DNA of 64,000 nucleotides. It comes from Streptomyces sp. NBC_00286. GTDB lineage: Bacteria; Actinomycetota; Actinomycetes; Streptomycetales; Streptomycetaceae. Positions within the stretch are counted from its first letter, which is position 1; each line of letters opens with the position of its first letter. Positions 29,380 to 38,984 of this stretch are shown piece after piece. The stretch covers positions 5,728,501 through 5,792,500 of the forward strand of contig NZ_CP108054.1 in assembly GCF_036173125.1 (NCBI RefSeq), given 5' to 3'. The position numbers and the translations under genes were made by a program. A model generated the notes under the pieces. That model had not been told where the DNA came from. It worked only from the letters and a program-made list of their open reading frames with translations, and did no database searches.

Positions 29380-29594
29380 GGCGAGTAGTGGTGGAGCAGT
29401 GCGGGGCAAAACGGACCTTTGGGTCGGTGGGTGTAGTGCGGTCTCGGAGGCGGTCGGGTCTGGCTTGGAGGGGTGGGGTCAGGGGGTAAGCGGAAGGCTG
29501 TGAAGTGGGGTTAAACCAGACTTCCAGGAGGAAACGCGGAGGTTCCAATACGGGTCGGCGCTCGTGTCAAGAAGGAGGAAGTTTCAGCGTCAAG

Positions 29595-29611
29595 TACGAC
29601 TTCAAGTCGTA
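29595..29611. promoter_or_regulatory. 17-bp palindrome upstream of the M23 gene
   Basis: TACGACTT, C, AAGTCGTA: perfect arms of eight bases, 110 bases before the M23 peptidase start. It looks like a regulator site; the binding protein is unknown. Confidence 0.45.
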
Positions 29612-29720
29612 GATGGGTGCTTTGTGGGACATCGGCATCACGGGTTACCAAGGGACGCCTCGCCCGGCGCATCGACAGCGCGTCGGGTGTGTTCATGCCC
29701 GTCACCCGGAGGTAGTCCCC

Positions 29721-30335
29721 ATGTCGCTGCGCATCACCAAGTCCCACGTTCTCGGTACGTCCCCGCTCCGTGCCCGGGCGGCTGTCCTGGCCGCCGGGCT
29801 GGGGGTGTCGGTCGCGCTGGGGACCGGGGTCGCGGTCGCCGCCGGTGGTGCGGCGAGCGCTGAGGCGGTGCCGGCTGCTGCTGCTCAGAAGGCCGCCGTC
29901 AAGAAGGCGGCGAAGCCGTCCTGGGTCGACCCGGTCAAGAAGTACAAGCTCTCCGCCAGCTACGCCCAGGCCGGCAACATGTGGAACTCCACCCACTCCG
30001 GCCAGGACTTCGCCGTCCCCTCCGGCTCCAAGGTCTTCGCCACGCATGGCGGCACCGTCGTCAAGGCGGGCGGCAACGGCGCCGGTGACGGGCCCGCGTA
30101 CGGCAACGCCGTCGTCATCAAGCACGGCAACGGGACCTACTCCCAGTACGCCCACCTGTCGCGTGTCCAGGTGAAGGCCGGCCAGATCGTCGGCACCGGT
30201 CAGCAGATCGCGCTCTCCGGCAACACCGGCAACTCCAGCGGTCCGCACCTGCACTTCGAGATCCGTACGTCCCCCAACTACGGCTCCGCGATAGACCCCG
30301 TACGCTTCCTGCGCACCAAGGGCGTAACCCTCTAA
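29721..30335 (+). CDS. Secreted M23-family metallopeptidase
   Basis: A 204-residue exported protein: signal sequence (residues 1-45, LRARAAVLAAGLGVSVALGT), a short Ala/Lys linker, and an LytM/M23 domain. The zinc ligands are in HSGQDFAVPSG (HxxxD) and HLHFE (HxH), and the catalytic His in YSQYAHLS. Such enzymes cut peptidoglycan cross-bridges. ATG at 29721 with CCGGAGG ahead. There is no cell-wall binding domain. It converges on the TetR gene with only 16 bases between. Confidence 0.92.
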   Translation: MSLRITKSHVLGTSPLRARAAVLAAGLGVSVALGTGVAVAAGGAASAEAVPAAAAQKAAVKKAAKPSWVDPVKKYKLSASYAQAGNMWNSTHSGQDFAVPSGSKVFATHGGTVVKAGGNGAGDGPAYGNAVVIKHGNGTYSQYAHLSRVQVKAGQIVGTGQQIALSGNTGNSSGPHLHFEIRTSPNYGSAIDPVRFLRTKGVTL

Positions 30336-30351
30336 GGGTCTGAAGGGGCGT

Positions 30352-30930
30352 TCAGGTCCCTTCAGCTTCGTGGGTCCGGGTGATCAGCTCGGTGGCGACC
30401 TCCAGGACGGCCTTGCGCTTCTCCTCGGGGTCGCCTTCGAGGTCCCTGAGGGTGAACAGTCCGGCGTGGATGGAGAACAGGGCGGTGACGCAGCGGACCT
30501 GGTCGGTCATCGTGGCGTCCGGCTCTCTGAGCAGGTCCACCATGCGGAGCATGCGTTCCTTGAAGTCCTCGCCGGAGCGCAGTTCGCGTACGGCCGCCTG
30601 GTTCTCCTGCATGAAACGGAAGAGCGGGGCCGCTTCGGTGAGGGCCTCGCTGTAGCGGTTGAGGATCTCGCGCTTCGTCTCGAGGGTGCGCGGCTGCTGC
30701 TTGCCCCACTCGATCAGCTCGTCCATCGGCTTCGTCAGGTCCTGGAAGAGGCTGATCAGGATGTCTTCCTTGGACTTGAAGTGGTAGTAGAGCGCCGCCT
30801 TCGTGACGTTCAGCCGCTCCGCGATCTCGCGCAGGGACGTCTTCTCGTAGCCCTGCTCGGCGAAGAGTTCGAGGGCCACGTCCTGGATGCGCTGGCGGGT
30901 GTGTCCGCGTTGCTGCCTGCTGGCGCCCAT
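30352..30930 (-). CDS. TetR-family regulator of the adjacent MFS pump
   Basis: A 192-residue repressor. The N-terminal HTH is textbook (RIQDVALELFAEQGYEKTSL, then LNVTKAALYYHFKSKEDIL); the C-terminal two thirds is the ligand and dimer domain. It is divergent from the MFS gene, with two related operator sites between. Loss of binding on ligand should derepress both genes, as in other TetR/MFS pairs. The ligand is not known. A short CTGAA/TTCAG hairpin lies at its 3' end. Confidence 0.9.
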   Translation of the reverse strand: MGASRQQRGHTRQRIQDVALELFAEQGYEKTSLREIAERLNVTKAALYYHFKSKEDILISLFQDLTKPMDELIEWGKQQPRTLETKREILNRYSEALTEAAPLFRFMQENQAAVRELRSGEDFKERMLRMVDLLREPDATMTDQVRCVTALFSIHAGLFTLRDLEGDPEEKRKAVLEVATELITRTHEAEGT

Positions 30931-30971
30931 CGTGGCTGCTCCTCGGGGTTCGTGGTGGGTAAAGAAAAACT

Positions 30972-30991
30972 TACTTGACGCCCGGCTAGTT
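30972..30991. promoter_or_regulatory. TetR operator candidate 2
   Basis: TACTTGACGCCCGGCTAGTT matches the perfect site at 31017-31036 in 15 of 20 positions, with a centre-to-centre distance of 45 bp. Confidence 0.6.
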
Positions 30992-31016
30992 CCGCACCTA
31001 CGTTCCGAGTGTAGTC

Positions 31017-31036
31017 AACTTGCCGGGCGGCAAGTT
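31017..31036. promoter_or_regulatory. TetR operator candidate 1, perfect palindrome
   Basis: AACTTGCC, GGGC, GGCAAGTT: perfect 8-bp arms, 32 bases before the MFS start and 86 from the TetR start. The best candidate site for the TetR protein. Confidence 0.72.
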
Positions 31037-31038
31037 AG

Positions 31039-32658
<1,620 letters not shown>

Positions 32659-33122
32659 GTTCGCCCCCGCCGCCCTTACCCGTCCCATACCAAGGGGCTC
32701 CGCCCCTGGACCCCGCTCGGGGCTTCGCCCCGGACCCCATCGGCCTGAACGGCCTCGTCCTCAAACTCCCCCAGCTACCTCCCCCAGCTACCGCTGGGGG
32801 TGCCCCCAGAGGTGCCCCCAGCGGTGCCCCCAGACGGGCTGATTGATGCGGGCCTGCGCTGACAAGGTTCGGCCGCGCCAGATCAGCCGTCGGCGATGGC
32901 CGCGCAGGTTCAGCCCTTCGGCGAACGCCGCGCAAAATCAGCCCCTTGGGGGTCCCCCCCAGCGGTAGCTGGGGGAGTTTGAGGAGCGGGGGTCCGGGGG
33001 CTGGCCCCCGAAACGGGGTCCGGGGCGAAGCCCCGAAAGGGGGCCTGGGGGCGCAGCCCCCAGCGGGGTCCCAAGGGCGGAGCCCCTGGGTATGGGACGG
33101 GTAAGGGTGGCGGGGGCGGAAC
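32659..33122. repeat. Long inverted repeat of about 460 bp with nested hairpins
   Basis: The outer arms (32659-32711 and 33067-33122) are nearly perfect reverse complements, with cores CCCTTACCCGTCCCATACC and its complement. Inner arm pairs also match, such as CTCAAACTCCCCCAGCTAC near 32762 with its complement near 32972. The middle is built of GGGGGTGCCCCCAG-type units. No gene is seen in it or up to 33167. It can end MFS transcription and may be an assembly of several repeat elements. Confidence 0.85.
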
Positions 33123-33167
33123 ACGCGCGGCGGAGCGTTGTCAGTGGCGCGTGCCACCATCGACGGC

Positions 33168-33623
33168 ATGGACAAGATGCGGCAGCTGCGGCTGGCCAAG
33201 GATGCGATGGATCGGGACTGGGCGGAGCCCGGGCTCGACCTCGATGCCGTGGCCGCGCACGCCGGGTACTCGCGGTATCACTTCATACGCGCCTTCAAGG
33301 AGGCGTATGGGGAGACGCCCGGGCAGTACCTGACGCACCGCCGCATCGAACGGGCCGAGGACCTGCTGCGCACCGCGGACCTGTCGGTGACGGAGATCTG
33401 CCACCTCGTCGGCTTCAGCAGCCTCGGTACGTTCTCGGCCCGTTTCAAGGCGCTGACCGGACTGACGCCCAGCGAATACCGGGTCAAGCACGGGGGACGC
33501 GGAACCGCCCTCATACCGGGGTGCTACGTCATGCACTGGGCCGGCGGCTTCAGATCGGCTCCTGCCGGCGCAGAGCCCAGTGCCCAGCCCCATGCACAGC
33601 GCAATTCTGGAGAAGCGGGCTGA
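33168..33623 (+). CDS. AraC-family regulator (DNA-binding domain only)
   Basis: A 151-residue protein with the two AraC helix-turn-helix motifs (LDLDAVAAHAGYSRYHFIRAF and LSVTEICHLVGFSSLGTFSARF) and a short C-terminal tail, but no sensor domain. The ATG at 33168 (MDKMRQLRLAKDAMD) is chosen as the family start; a GTG-like start at 33138 is possible. The VOC protein gene follows 89 bases later in the same direction, so it is the likely target or co-transcribed partner. Confidence 0.88.
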   Translation: MDKMRQLRLAKDAMDRDWAEPGLDLDAVAAHAGYSRYHFIRAFKEAYGETPGQYLTHRRIERAEDLLRTADLSVTEICHLVGFSSLGTFSARFKALTGLTPSEYRVKHGGRGTALIPGCYVMHWAGGFRSAPAGAEPSAQPHAQRNSGEAG

Positions 33624-33712
33624 CTGCGCCACTGCCTACCGTGACATGACAAGCACGAACCGCAGCCTTCGCGGCCCGGCAGTCCGCATCTCACCAGTCC
33701 CAGGAGCACGTC

Positions 33713-34159
33713 ATGATCAAAGGTCTCGCCATCTCGACCGTCTGGGTCCTTGACCAGGACCGGGCGAAGAAGTTCTACACGGAGAAGCTCGGCCTCGAGG
33801 TCCGTACGGACATGACGATGGGTGAGGGCGGCATGCGCTGGCTCACCGTCGGTTTCCCGGATCAGCCCGGCGTCGAGCTCACGCTGATGGTGCCGAACGG
33901 GCCAGGGATGGACCCCGAGTCCGCCGAGATGATCAAGAAGCTTGTCGCCAAGGGCGCCCTCGGCGCGGGCGTGCTGACCACCGACGACATCCACGGCGAC
34001 TACAAGAGGCTCAAGGACCGCGGCGTGGAGTTTCTCCAGGAACCCCAGGAGCGGCCGTACGGCACAGAGGCGCTGTTCCGCGACGACTCCGGGAACTGGT
34101 TCTCGTTCACCCAGCCCCGCGAGGGAGGTCTCGACCTGGACAAGGACTGGTCCTGCTGA
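33713..34159 (+). CDS. VOC-family glyoxalase/dioxygenase-fold protein
   Basis: A 148-residue protein of two beta-alpha-beta-beta-beta modules: IKGLAISTVWVLDQDRAKKFYTEKLGLEV at the start and LTTDDIHGDYKRLKDRGVEF in the second half, ending FRDDSGNWFSFTQPRE. This is the glyoxalase/bleomycin resistance fold. Candidate metal ligands include Glu74-type and the terminal Glu, but the first His of glyoxalase I is not clear. It follows an AraC gene, as is frequent for such proteins. The reaction is unknown. Confidence 0.85.
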   Translation: MIKGLAISTVWVLDQDRAKKFYTEKLGLEVRTDMTMGEGGMRWLTVGFPDQPGVELTLMVPNGPGMDPESAEMIKKLVAKGALGAGVLTTDDIHGDYKRLKDRGVEFLQEPQERPYGTEALFRDDSGNWFSFTQPREGGLDLDKDWSC

Positions 34160-34167
34160 AGCCCCGG

Positions 34168-34186
34168 GGGCGCCGCACCGGCGCCC
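34168..34186. terminator. Terminator between the VOC gene and cseC
   Basis: GGGCGCCG, CAC, CGGCGCCC: a perfect 8-bp stem in the gap between convergent genes; its last base touches the cseC stop codon. Confidence 0.7.
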
Positions 34187-35655
34187 TACTCCGGCAGCAT
34201 CGGATAGCTCCCCGTATTCGTCGGTGCGTGCTCCGGCAGCCACAGCACCGCCACCGCGCCCTCCGCGGGCATGTCCTCCGGCATACCCACGGGACGTACG
34301 TTGCGGAAGGTGAGCCGCGCGCCGAGTACGCGGGCCTGGCCTGCCGCGATGGTCAGGCCGAGGCCGTGGCCGTGGCCCGCCCGGTCCTTGCTCCCGGTGC
34401 GGAAGCGGCTCGGCCCGTCGGCGAGCAATTCCTCGGGGAAGCCCGGCCCATGGTCGCGTACGCGGATGACCCGGCCCTCCACCGTGACCTCGATGGGCGG
34501 TCGGCCGTGCTTGGCCGCGTTGACCAGCAGGTTGATGAGGACGCGCTCCAGACGGCGCGGGTCGGTGATGACCTGCGACTCGTGTACGACCCGTACCTTG
34601 ATGTCCGCGTCCCGCGCCGCCACCCGCCGGGCCACGAACTCGCCGAGCGCGATCTCCTGCAACTCGGCCCGCTCGGAGGCGCTGTCCAGCCGCGCCACCT
34701 CCAGGACGTCCTCGACGAGCGTACGCATCGCCTGCGCCCGGTCCCGTACGAGCTCCGTCGGCCGGCCCGGCGGCAGCAGCTCGGCCGCCGTGAGCAGCCC
34801 GGTCACCGGCGTACGCAGCTCGTGCGCGATATCGGCGGTCACCCGGCGCTCGGCCTCGATGCGCTGGCTGAGCGCGTCCGCCATCGCGTCCACCGCCCGC
34901 GCGAGGTCATCGGTCTCGTCGCGTACGACGCCGCCGATGGCGTCCCGCACTCGTACATCCGTCTCGCCCCGCGCGACCTGCCGGGCCGCCGTGGCCGCCT
35001 TGCGCAGCCGCCGCGAGAGTTGGCCGCCGATGAGGACGCCGAGCGCGCAGCCGCCGAAGACGACCGCGATCGAACCGATGAGCAGCGCCTTGTCGAGGTC
35101 GTCAAGGACGGTGGCGCTGCGGTCGGCCATGTGCGTCGACATGATCCGGCCGTCCTTGAGCGGTACGGCGGCCCAGATGTCGGGCGCCCCGCCGGGGCTC
35201 TCCGCCACGTACGTCGCTCGTCGGCCCGCCGCGGCCTTGGCCAGCAGGTCCTTCGGCAGGTCCGGATCGTCGATCTTGATTCCGGGGAAGTTGGCCCGCC
35301 CGGACGTCTCGTAGTTCCGCTGCGCGATCTGTACGCGTGTGTCCGCCAGGTCGCGGGCGTTGGAGAGCACCGAGTACCGGGCGGCGTTGTGCACGACCAC
35401 GCTCAGAGTGACGGCCATCAACGCCCCGACCAGGGCGATCGCCGCGCTGAACTTCCACCTGAGACCCGTACGCAACATCGGTCGTCGCGTGAACCTCCGA
35501 CGGCGTCCCGGACTGCGGTCTTCCGGACTGCGGTCTTCCCGATTGCCGCTCGGATTCCCGCCCTGAACGGTGTCCGGACTGCTGCTCGGGCAGTCGCCCG
35601 CATTCCCGCTCGGATTCCTGTTCGGACGCTTGCTCGTCCCCCGCATGCCCCGCAT
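34186..35655 (-). CDS. cseC: Sensor histidine kinase CseC
   Basis: A 489-residue kinase that senses cell-envelope damage and drives sigE through CseB. A long basic, Ser/Pro-rich N-terminus (1-60) precedes TM1 (about 67-90), an extracytoplasmic loop, TM2 (about 185-208), HAMP, HisKA with the phospho-His in DIAHELRTPVTG, and HATPase (LINLLVNAAKH, HGHGLGLTIAAG). The gene order sigE-cseA-cseB-cseC is that of S. coelicolor. The N-terminus contains repeated PSGN and RSPEDRSP motifs, so a start further in is possible. The gene lies seven bases after cseB. Confidence 0.93.
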   Translation of the reverse strand: MRGMRGTSKRPNRNPSGNAGDCPSSSPDTVQGGNPSGNREDRSPEDRSPGRRRRFTRRPMLRTGLRWKFSAAIALVGALMAVTLSVVVHNAARYSVLSNARDLADTRVQIAQRNYETSGRANFPGIKIDDPDLPKDLLAKAAAGRRATYVAESPGGAPDIWAAVPLKDGRIMSTHMADRSATVLDDLDKALLIGSIAVVFGGCALGVLIGGQLSRRLRKAATAARQVARGETDVRVRDAIGGVVRDETDDLARAVDAMADALSQRIEAERRVTADIAHELRTPVTGLLTAAELLPPGRPTELVRDRAQAMRTLVEDVLEVARLDSASERAELQEIALGEFVARRVAARDADIKVRVVHESQVITDPRRLERVLINLLVNAAKHGRPPIEVTVEGRVIRVRDHGPGFPEELLADGPSRFRTGSKDRAGHGHGLGLTIAAGQARVLGARLTFRNVRPVGMPEDMPAEGAVAVLWLPEHAPTNTGSYPMLPE

Positions 35656-35662
35656 GATCCGG

Positions 35663-36379
35663 TCAGGCCTTCAACTTGTAGCCGAAACCGCGGACCGTCT
35701 CGATCCGGTCCTGGCCGATCTTCGTACGCAGCCGCTGCACATGGACGTCGACGACGCGGGTGTCGCCGCCCCAGCCGTAGTCCCACACCCGCTCGAGCAG
35801 CTTGTCGCGCGACAGGACCGTACCCGGCGCGGACGAGAACTCCAGGAGCAGCCGCATCTCGGTGGGCGTCAACGCCACCGGCTCACCGCCCCTACGGACC
35901 TCCATGCCCTCCCTGTCGATCTCCAGATCGCCGTCACCGAACGACAGCACACCCCCGTCGACGGACGAGGAACCCTCCGCCTCGGCGGCGGCCCGCTGCC
36001 CGCTCGCGTGCCCGAAGCGCCGCAGCACCGCACGGAGACGGGCGACCAGGACTGCCCCGTCGAAGGGCTTGGTGACGTAGTCGTCGGCGCCCGCCTCCAG
36101 GCCCAGTACGACATCGATGGAGTCGGCGCGGGCCGACAGCATGATCACCGGGACCGTGGACTCGTCACGGATCCGACGGCACAGCGAGACGCCGTCCAGG
36201 CCCGGCACCATCACATCGAGCAGCGCGATGTCGGGCTGGTCCGCGCGGAACGCCTCCAGGCCGGCCAGCCCGTCGGGCACGGCGGTGACCACGAAGCCGT
36301 CACGCTCCAGCGCGAGCTGGGTGGCCTCGCGGATGACGTCGTCGTCCTCGACGAACAGGACGTGGGTCTGCTCTGCCAT
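35663..36379 (-). CDS. cseB: Response regulator CseB
   Basis: A 238-residue OmpR/PhoB-type regulator. Receiver: acid pair EDDD at 11-14, phospho-Asp in ALLDVMVPGLDG, conserved Lys in YVTKPFDG. Winged-helix output domain at 145-236 (LTPTEMRLLLEFSSAPGTVLS, VDVHVQRLRTKIG). It activates sigE when CseC detects envelope stress. A set of 11-bp direct repeats lies 20-70 bases upstream of its ATG, in the gap after cseA. Confidence 0.95.
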   Translation of the reverse strand: MAEQTHVLFVEDDDVIREATQLALERDGFVVTAVPDGLAGLEAFRADQPDIALLDVMVPGLDGVSLCRRIRDESTVPVIMLSARADSIDVVLGLEAGADDYVTKPFDGAVLVARLRAVLRRFGHASGQRAAAEAEGSSSVDGGVLSFGDGDLEIDREGMEVRRGGEPVALTPTEMRLLLEFSSAPGTVLSRDKLLERVWDYGWGGDTRVVDVHVQRLRTKIGQDRIETVRGFGYKLKA

Positions 36380-36399
36380 CCGGTGCTCTCAGTTCTCCG

Positions 36400-36447
36400 T
36401 CGGTCGAGTGTCGGTCGAGTGTGGCGGTCGAGTGTCGGTCGGGTCGG
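36400..36447. repeat. 11-bp direct repeats upstream of cseB
   Basis: TCGGTCGAGTG at 36400-36410 and 36411-36421, a shifted copy at 36425-36434, and TCGGTCGGGTC at 36435. The exact 11-bp period fits tandem sites for PhoB-class regulators such as CseB. Confidence 0.6.
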
Positions 36448-36526
36448 CTGCCCGGTCGGGGTCAGGATCAGGTCAGTTTTCGGTCAGAGGGCAGGTGCCA
36501 GTCAAGGCCAGACGCTCCTCTGGATG

Positions 36527-37189
36527 TCAGTCCTCGGCCGGGGACGGCGGCACGCTCTCCGTCACCTTGCTGTAGTCGCTGTGGTTGCGGGTCTGCTCCA
36601 TGAAGTGGCCTGAGATCCAGCTGTACGTGATCACTTCCTCCCCGGACGGAAACTCCACCGGGTCGCCCTTCTCGTACACCTGCTGGGTGACCACCAGGTC
36701 GCCCCGGTCGATCTCCGCGTAGACCGGCGGCTCCTCGGCCTTGAAGACGTTCTCGTACTCGCCGCCCTGTCCGCGATACACATACGAGCCGACTCCGACC
36801 GCATCGCCGCAAGTCAGCACGTTGACCACGATGTCGTCCACGGCCCCGCCCGTCAGCTTGCCGTACGACACGTCGACCGGGTACTCGTCGGCGACACACG
36901 GCTGCAGATCACGCTTGACCGCCGCGCTGACCTCCGGGTCGGCCTTGAGGAGCTGGACCGCGTCCACGCTCGGCTCGGCCGAGGACTGTGAGGGCGCGGG
37001 CGTGACGGCGCCCACCGACACCGAGTCGGAACGGGCCGGGCCCTCGTCGCGGGCGCCGGTGCCGCCCGAAGCGCAGGCGGATACCAAAAGGCCGAGGGCG
37101 GCGATCACAGCCACTGCCGTGATCGCCGCCTTCAGGGCTCCGGGGGCCCGTGGGGGCTCCGTGCCGGGGCCTGTGTCTAGGCCGCGCAA
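36527..37189 (-). CDS. cseA: Lipoprotein CseA
   Basis: A 220-residue lipoprotein: signal peptide with lipobox LVSAC (lipidated Cys near residue 39), then a secreted domain of about 170 residues. In S. coelicolor CseA is a negative modulator of the sigE system. The TTG start at 37189 lies inside sigE (13-base overlap) with GGGAG ahead, so translation is coupled to SigE. The C-terminal domain (FKAEEPPVYAEIDRGDLVVT) has no known fold that I can name. Confidence 0.9.
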   Translation of the reverse strand: MRGLDTGPGTEPPRAPGALKAAITAVAVIAALGLLVSACASGGTGARDEGPARSDSVSVGAVTPAPSQSSAEPSVDAVQLLKADPEVSAAVKRDLQPCVADEYPVDVSYGKLTGGAVDDIVVNVLTCGDAVGVGSYVYRGQGGEYENVFKAEEPPVYAEIDRGDLVVTQQVYEKGDPVEFPSGEEVITYSWISGHFMEQTRNHSDYSKVTESVPPSPAED

Positions 37190-37728
37190 CGCTCCCGCTC
37201 CTTACCCGCCTTGCCCGGTACGAACGCGCGCCCCTCAAAGCCGCGGCTCTCCAGCTCTTCGCGGAGCCGGGCCAGGGCCCGGTGCAGCGTGCTCTTGACC
37301 GTTCCGGCCGACATGCCGAGGGCGGCGGCCGTCTCTTCCGTGGACATCTGCTCCCAGTGTCGCAGCACTACGACACTGCGCTGCTTCGGAGCCAGAACTT
37401 TCAAGATGTCCATCAGCAGCGCGCGGTCCGCGTGCTGCTCGGTCGAGTCGTCCACGCTCGCGTCCGGCAGCGCCTCGGTGGGGACCTCCTCCAGCTTGCG
37501 GGCCCGCCACCACTCCGTACGCGTGTTGATCATGACACGGCGCAGGTAGGCGTCGGCGAGCCGCTTGTCGGATATGCCGTCCCAGCGGCCGTACGTCCGT
37601 ACCAGCGCCGTCTGCAGCAGGTCCTGGGCGTCGATCGGGTCCGGCACCAGTCGGCGGGCACTGCGCAGCAGCGCGTCCTGCCTGGTGCGTACGTACTCTT
37701 CGAACTCGAGCACCTCGCCGTGCGCCAT
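37177..37728 (-). CDS. sigE: ECF sigma factor SigE
   Basis: A 183-residue ECF sigma factor of the SigE cell-envelope stress response. Region 2 is at about 10-75 (FEEYVRTRQDALLRSARRLV, DAQDLLQTALVRTYGRW) and region 4 at 115-165 (LAPKQRSVVVLRHWEQMSTEETAAALGMSAGTVKS). The ATG at 37728 has GGAGG nine bases ahead; a TTG two codons earlier is too near that site. Start of the sigE-cseABC operon. The upstream 37829-37863 region has an inverted repeat CTTGTC/GACAAG, a candidate CseB site. Confidence 0.95.
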   Translation of the reverse strand: MAHGEVLEFEEYVRTRQDALLRSARRLVPDPIDAQDLLQTALVRTYGRWDGISDKRLADAYLRRVMINTRTEWWRARKLEEVPTEALPDASVDDSTEQHADRALLMDILKVLAPKQRSVVVLRHWEQMSTEETAAALGMSAGTVKSTLHRALARLREELESRGFEGRAFVPGKAGKERERCAA

Positions 37729-37828
37729 GTCCAACCGCCTCCGATCCCCGTTTCCGACCTGCCCGCTGTCGGCTGTTCGCTGCTTCGTGTACCGCTGGTC
37801 CGCGGTACGGCAATGAAGCTACGGAGGG

Positions 37829-37878
37829 CTTGTCACGAGGCTGTCCGAGCGAGCCTGCGACAAGCGCTCGGCTGTCCG
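37829..37878. promoter_or_regulatory. Dyad and direct repeat upstream of sigE
   Basis: CTTGTC (37829-37834) and GACAAG (37858-37863) form an inverted repeat; GGCTGTCCG occurs twice, at 37839-37847 and 37870-37878. It is 100-150 bases before sigE. I could not place a clear SigE- or CseB-type promoter. Confidence 0.35.
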
Positions 37879-38037
37879 TCGGTTGTGTAACGGAAGTAGG
37901 GCGGGAGTAAAGAGCTGTGGGGGATGGGGCGGGATTGGGCGGAATTGCCTGCGGCGTTGGTGTCGGTTGCCTGTCAGTGGGCTGTGACGCGCGCTCTGGA
38001 AGCTGCCGGAATCTGTGGGTCAGCTGTGGGAGAGGCG

Positions 38038-38121
38038 TACCTGTCAGATGGGGCGGGAGGGTTGGTACCCCTCAGGTGAGGGGGAGTCAGTGGTACCTGT
38101 CAGGTGAGCGGGAGTCGGTAC
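38038..38121. repeat. Three 28-bp tandem repeats at the mutY 3' end
   Basis: Imperfect units begin at 38038, 38066 and 38094, each starting TAC and sharing TCAG(G/A)TG...GGGAG. The last unit holds the mutY stop codon. Confidence 0.7.
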
Positions 38122-38984
38122 AGGCCGCCCGGGAGGGGTTCGACCAGTCCGTCTGCGACCAGGCCGTCCAGGGCGCGGGCGCGCTGCACCGGCTCGTTCC
38201 AGACGCGGTCGAGGACCGGCTGCGGGACCGGTCCGACCGCCTCGCGCAGCACCGCGAGGAGCCGGCCGCGCACCTGGCGGTCCGTACCCGCGTACGTCTG
38301 ACCGCGACGCGGCGGCCCCTCGTGCGCGGGCTTGCCGGCCAGGCGCCAGGCGCACTGGGCCGCGATCGGGCACCGTACGCAACTCTCGTTCCTCGCCGTG
38401 CAGATCAGCGCGCCGAGTTCCATGGAGGCGGCGGCCCAGCGCGAGGCCGTGTGCTCGTCCTCGGGCAACAGGGCGCGGGCGAGCTTGCGTTCGGCGGCGG
38501 TGGTGGCGTTCGGGGGGTATTGCACGCCGGTGACGGCTCGCGCGAGCACGCGGCGCACGTTGGTGTCGAGGACGGCGTGACGTTGCCCGTACGCGAACGA
38601 GGCCACCGCCGCGGCCGTGTACTCGCCGATGCCCGGCAGGGCGAGCAGCTTCGCATGATCCGTGGGTACGTCCCCGCCGTGGCGCTCCGCTATGGCGGTG
38701 GCGGCTCCGTGCAGCCGCAGCGCGCGCCGCGGGTAACCGAGGCGTCCCCAGGCGCGGACGGCCTCGCCCGGGGACTCCTCGGCGAGGTCGGCGGGCCGGG
38801 GCCAGCGCTTGAGCCACTGCTCGTACACCGGCAGCACGCGGTTCACCGGCGTCTGCTGCAGCATGAACTCGCTGACCATGACACCCCAGGGGCCGGCTTC
38901 GGGCCGCCGCCAGGGGAGGTCGCGGGCGTTCTCTTCGAACCAGTGGATGACGGGGGTGTGGAGGGTTTCGGTGGGCGCAGTCAT
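38100..38984 (-). CDS. mutY: A/G-specific adenine glycosylase
   Basis: A 294-residue DNA repair enzyme that removes A paired with 8-oxoG. Catalytic Glu in EFMLQQTPVNRV, helix-hairpin-helix LLALPGIGEYTAAAV with the catalytic Asp in VLDTNVRRVL, and a [4Fe-4S] motif C-x6-C-x2-C-x5-C in CTARNESCVRCPIAAQC. It lacks the MutT-like C-terminal domain of E. coli MutY (350 residues) and ends in a short winged-helix-like segment, as in many actinobacteria. The minus-strand ATG is at 38984. Confidence 0.95.
   Translation of the reverse strand: MTAPTETLHTPVIHWFEENARDLPWRRPEAGPWGVMVSEFMLQQTPVNRVLPVYEQWLKRWPRPADLAEESPGEAVRAWGRLGYPRRALRLHGAATAIAERHGGDVPTDHAKLLALPGIGEYTAAAVASFAYGQRHAVLDTNVRRVLARAVTGVQYPPNATTAAERKLARALLPEDEHTASRWAAASMELGALICTARNESCVRCPIAAQCAWRLAGKPAHEGPPRRGQTYAGTDRQVRGRLLAVLREAVGPVPQPVLDRVWNEPVQRARALDGLVADGLVEPLPGGLYRLPLT

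Larger units (their letters stand above)
28919..29720. other. 802-bp gap with little gene content
   Basis: Base composition and codon pattern are less regular than in nearby genes. It holds one weak reading frame (29167-29379), a perfect 17-bp palindrome (29595-29611), and the M23 gene leader. The rest shows no recognised feature; it may be the remnant of lost genes. Confidence 0.5.

Noticed and set aside
29380-29720. Possible c-di-AMP (ydaO) riboswitch before the M23 peptidase
   Set aside because: Wall hydrolase genes in Streptomyces often carry one, but none of the conserved purine-rich blocks could be found here; only a plain palindrome is present.
37735-37900. A SigE-type promoter (GGAAC/GTC) for the sigE operon
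   Set aside because: No pair with acceptable spacing was found, although S. coelicolor regulation would suggest one; only dyads are reported.
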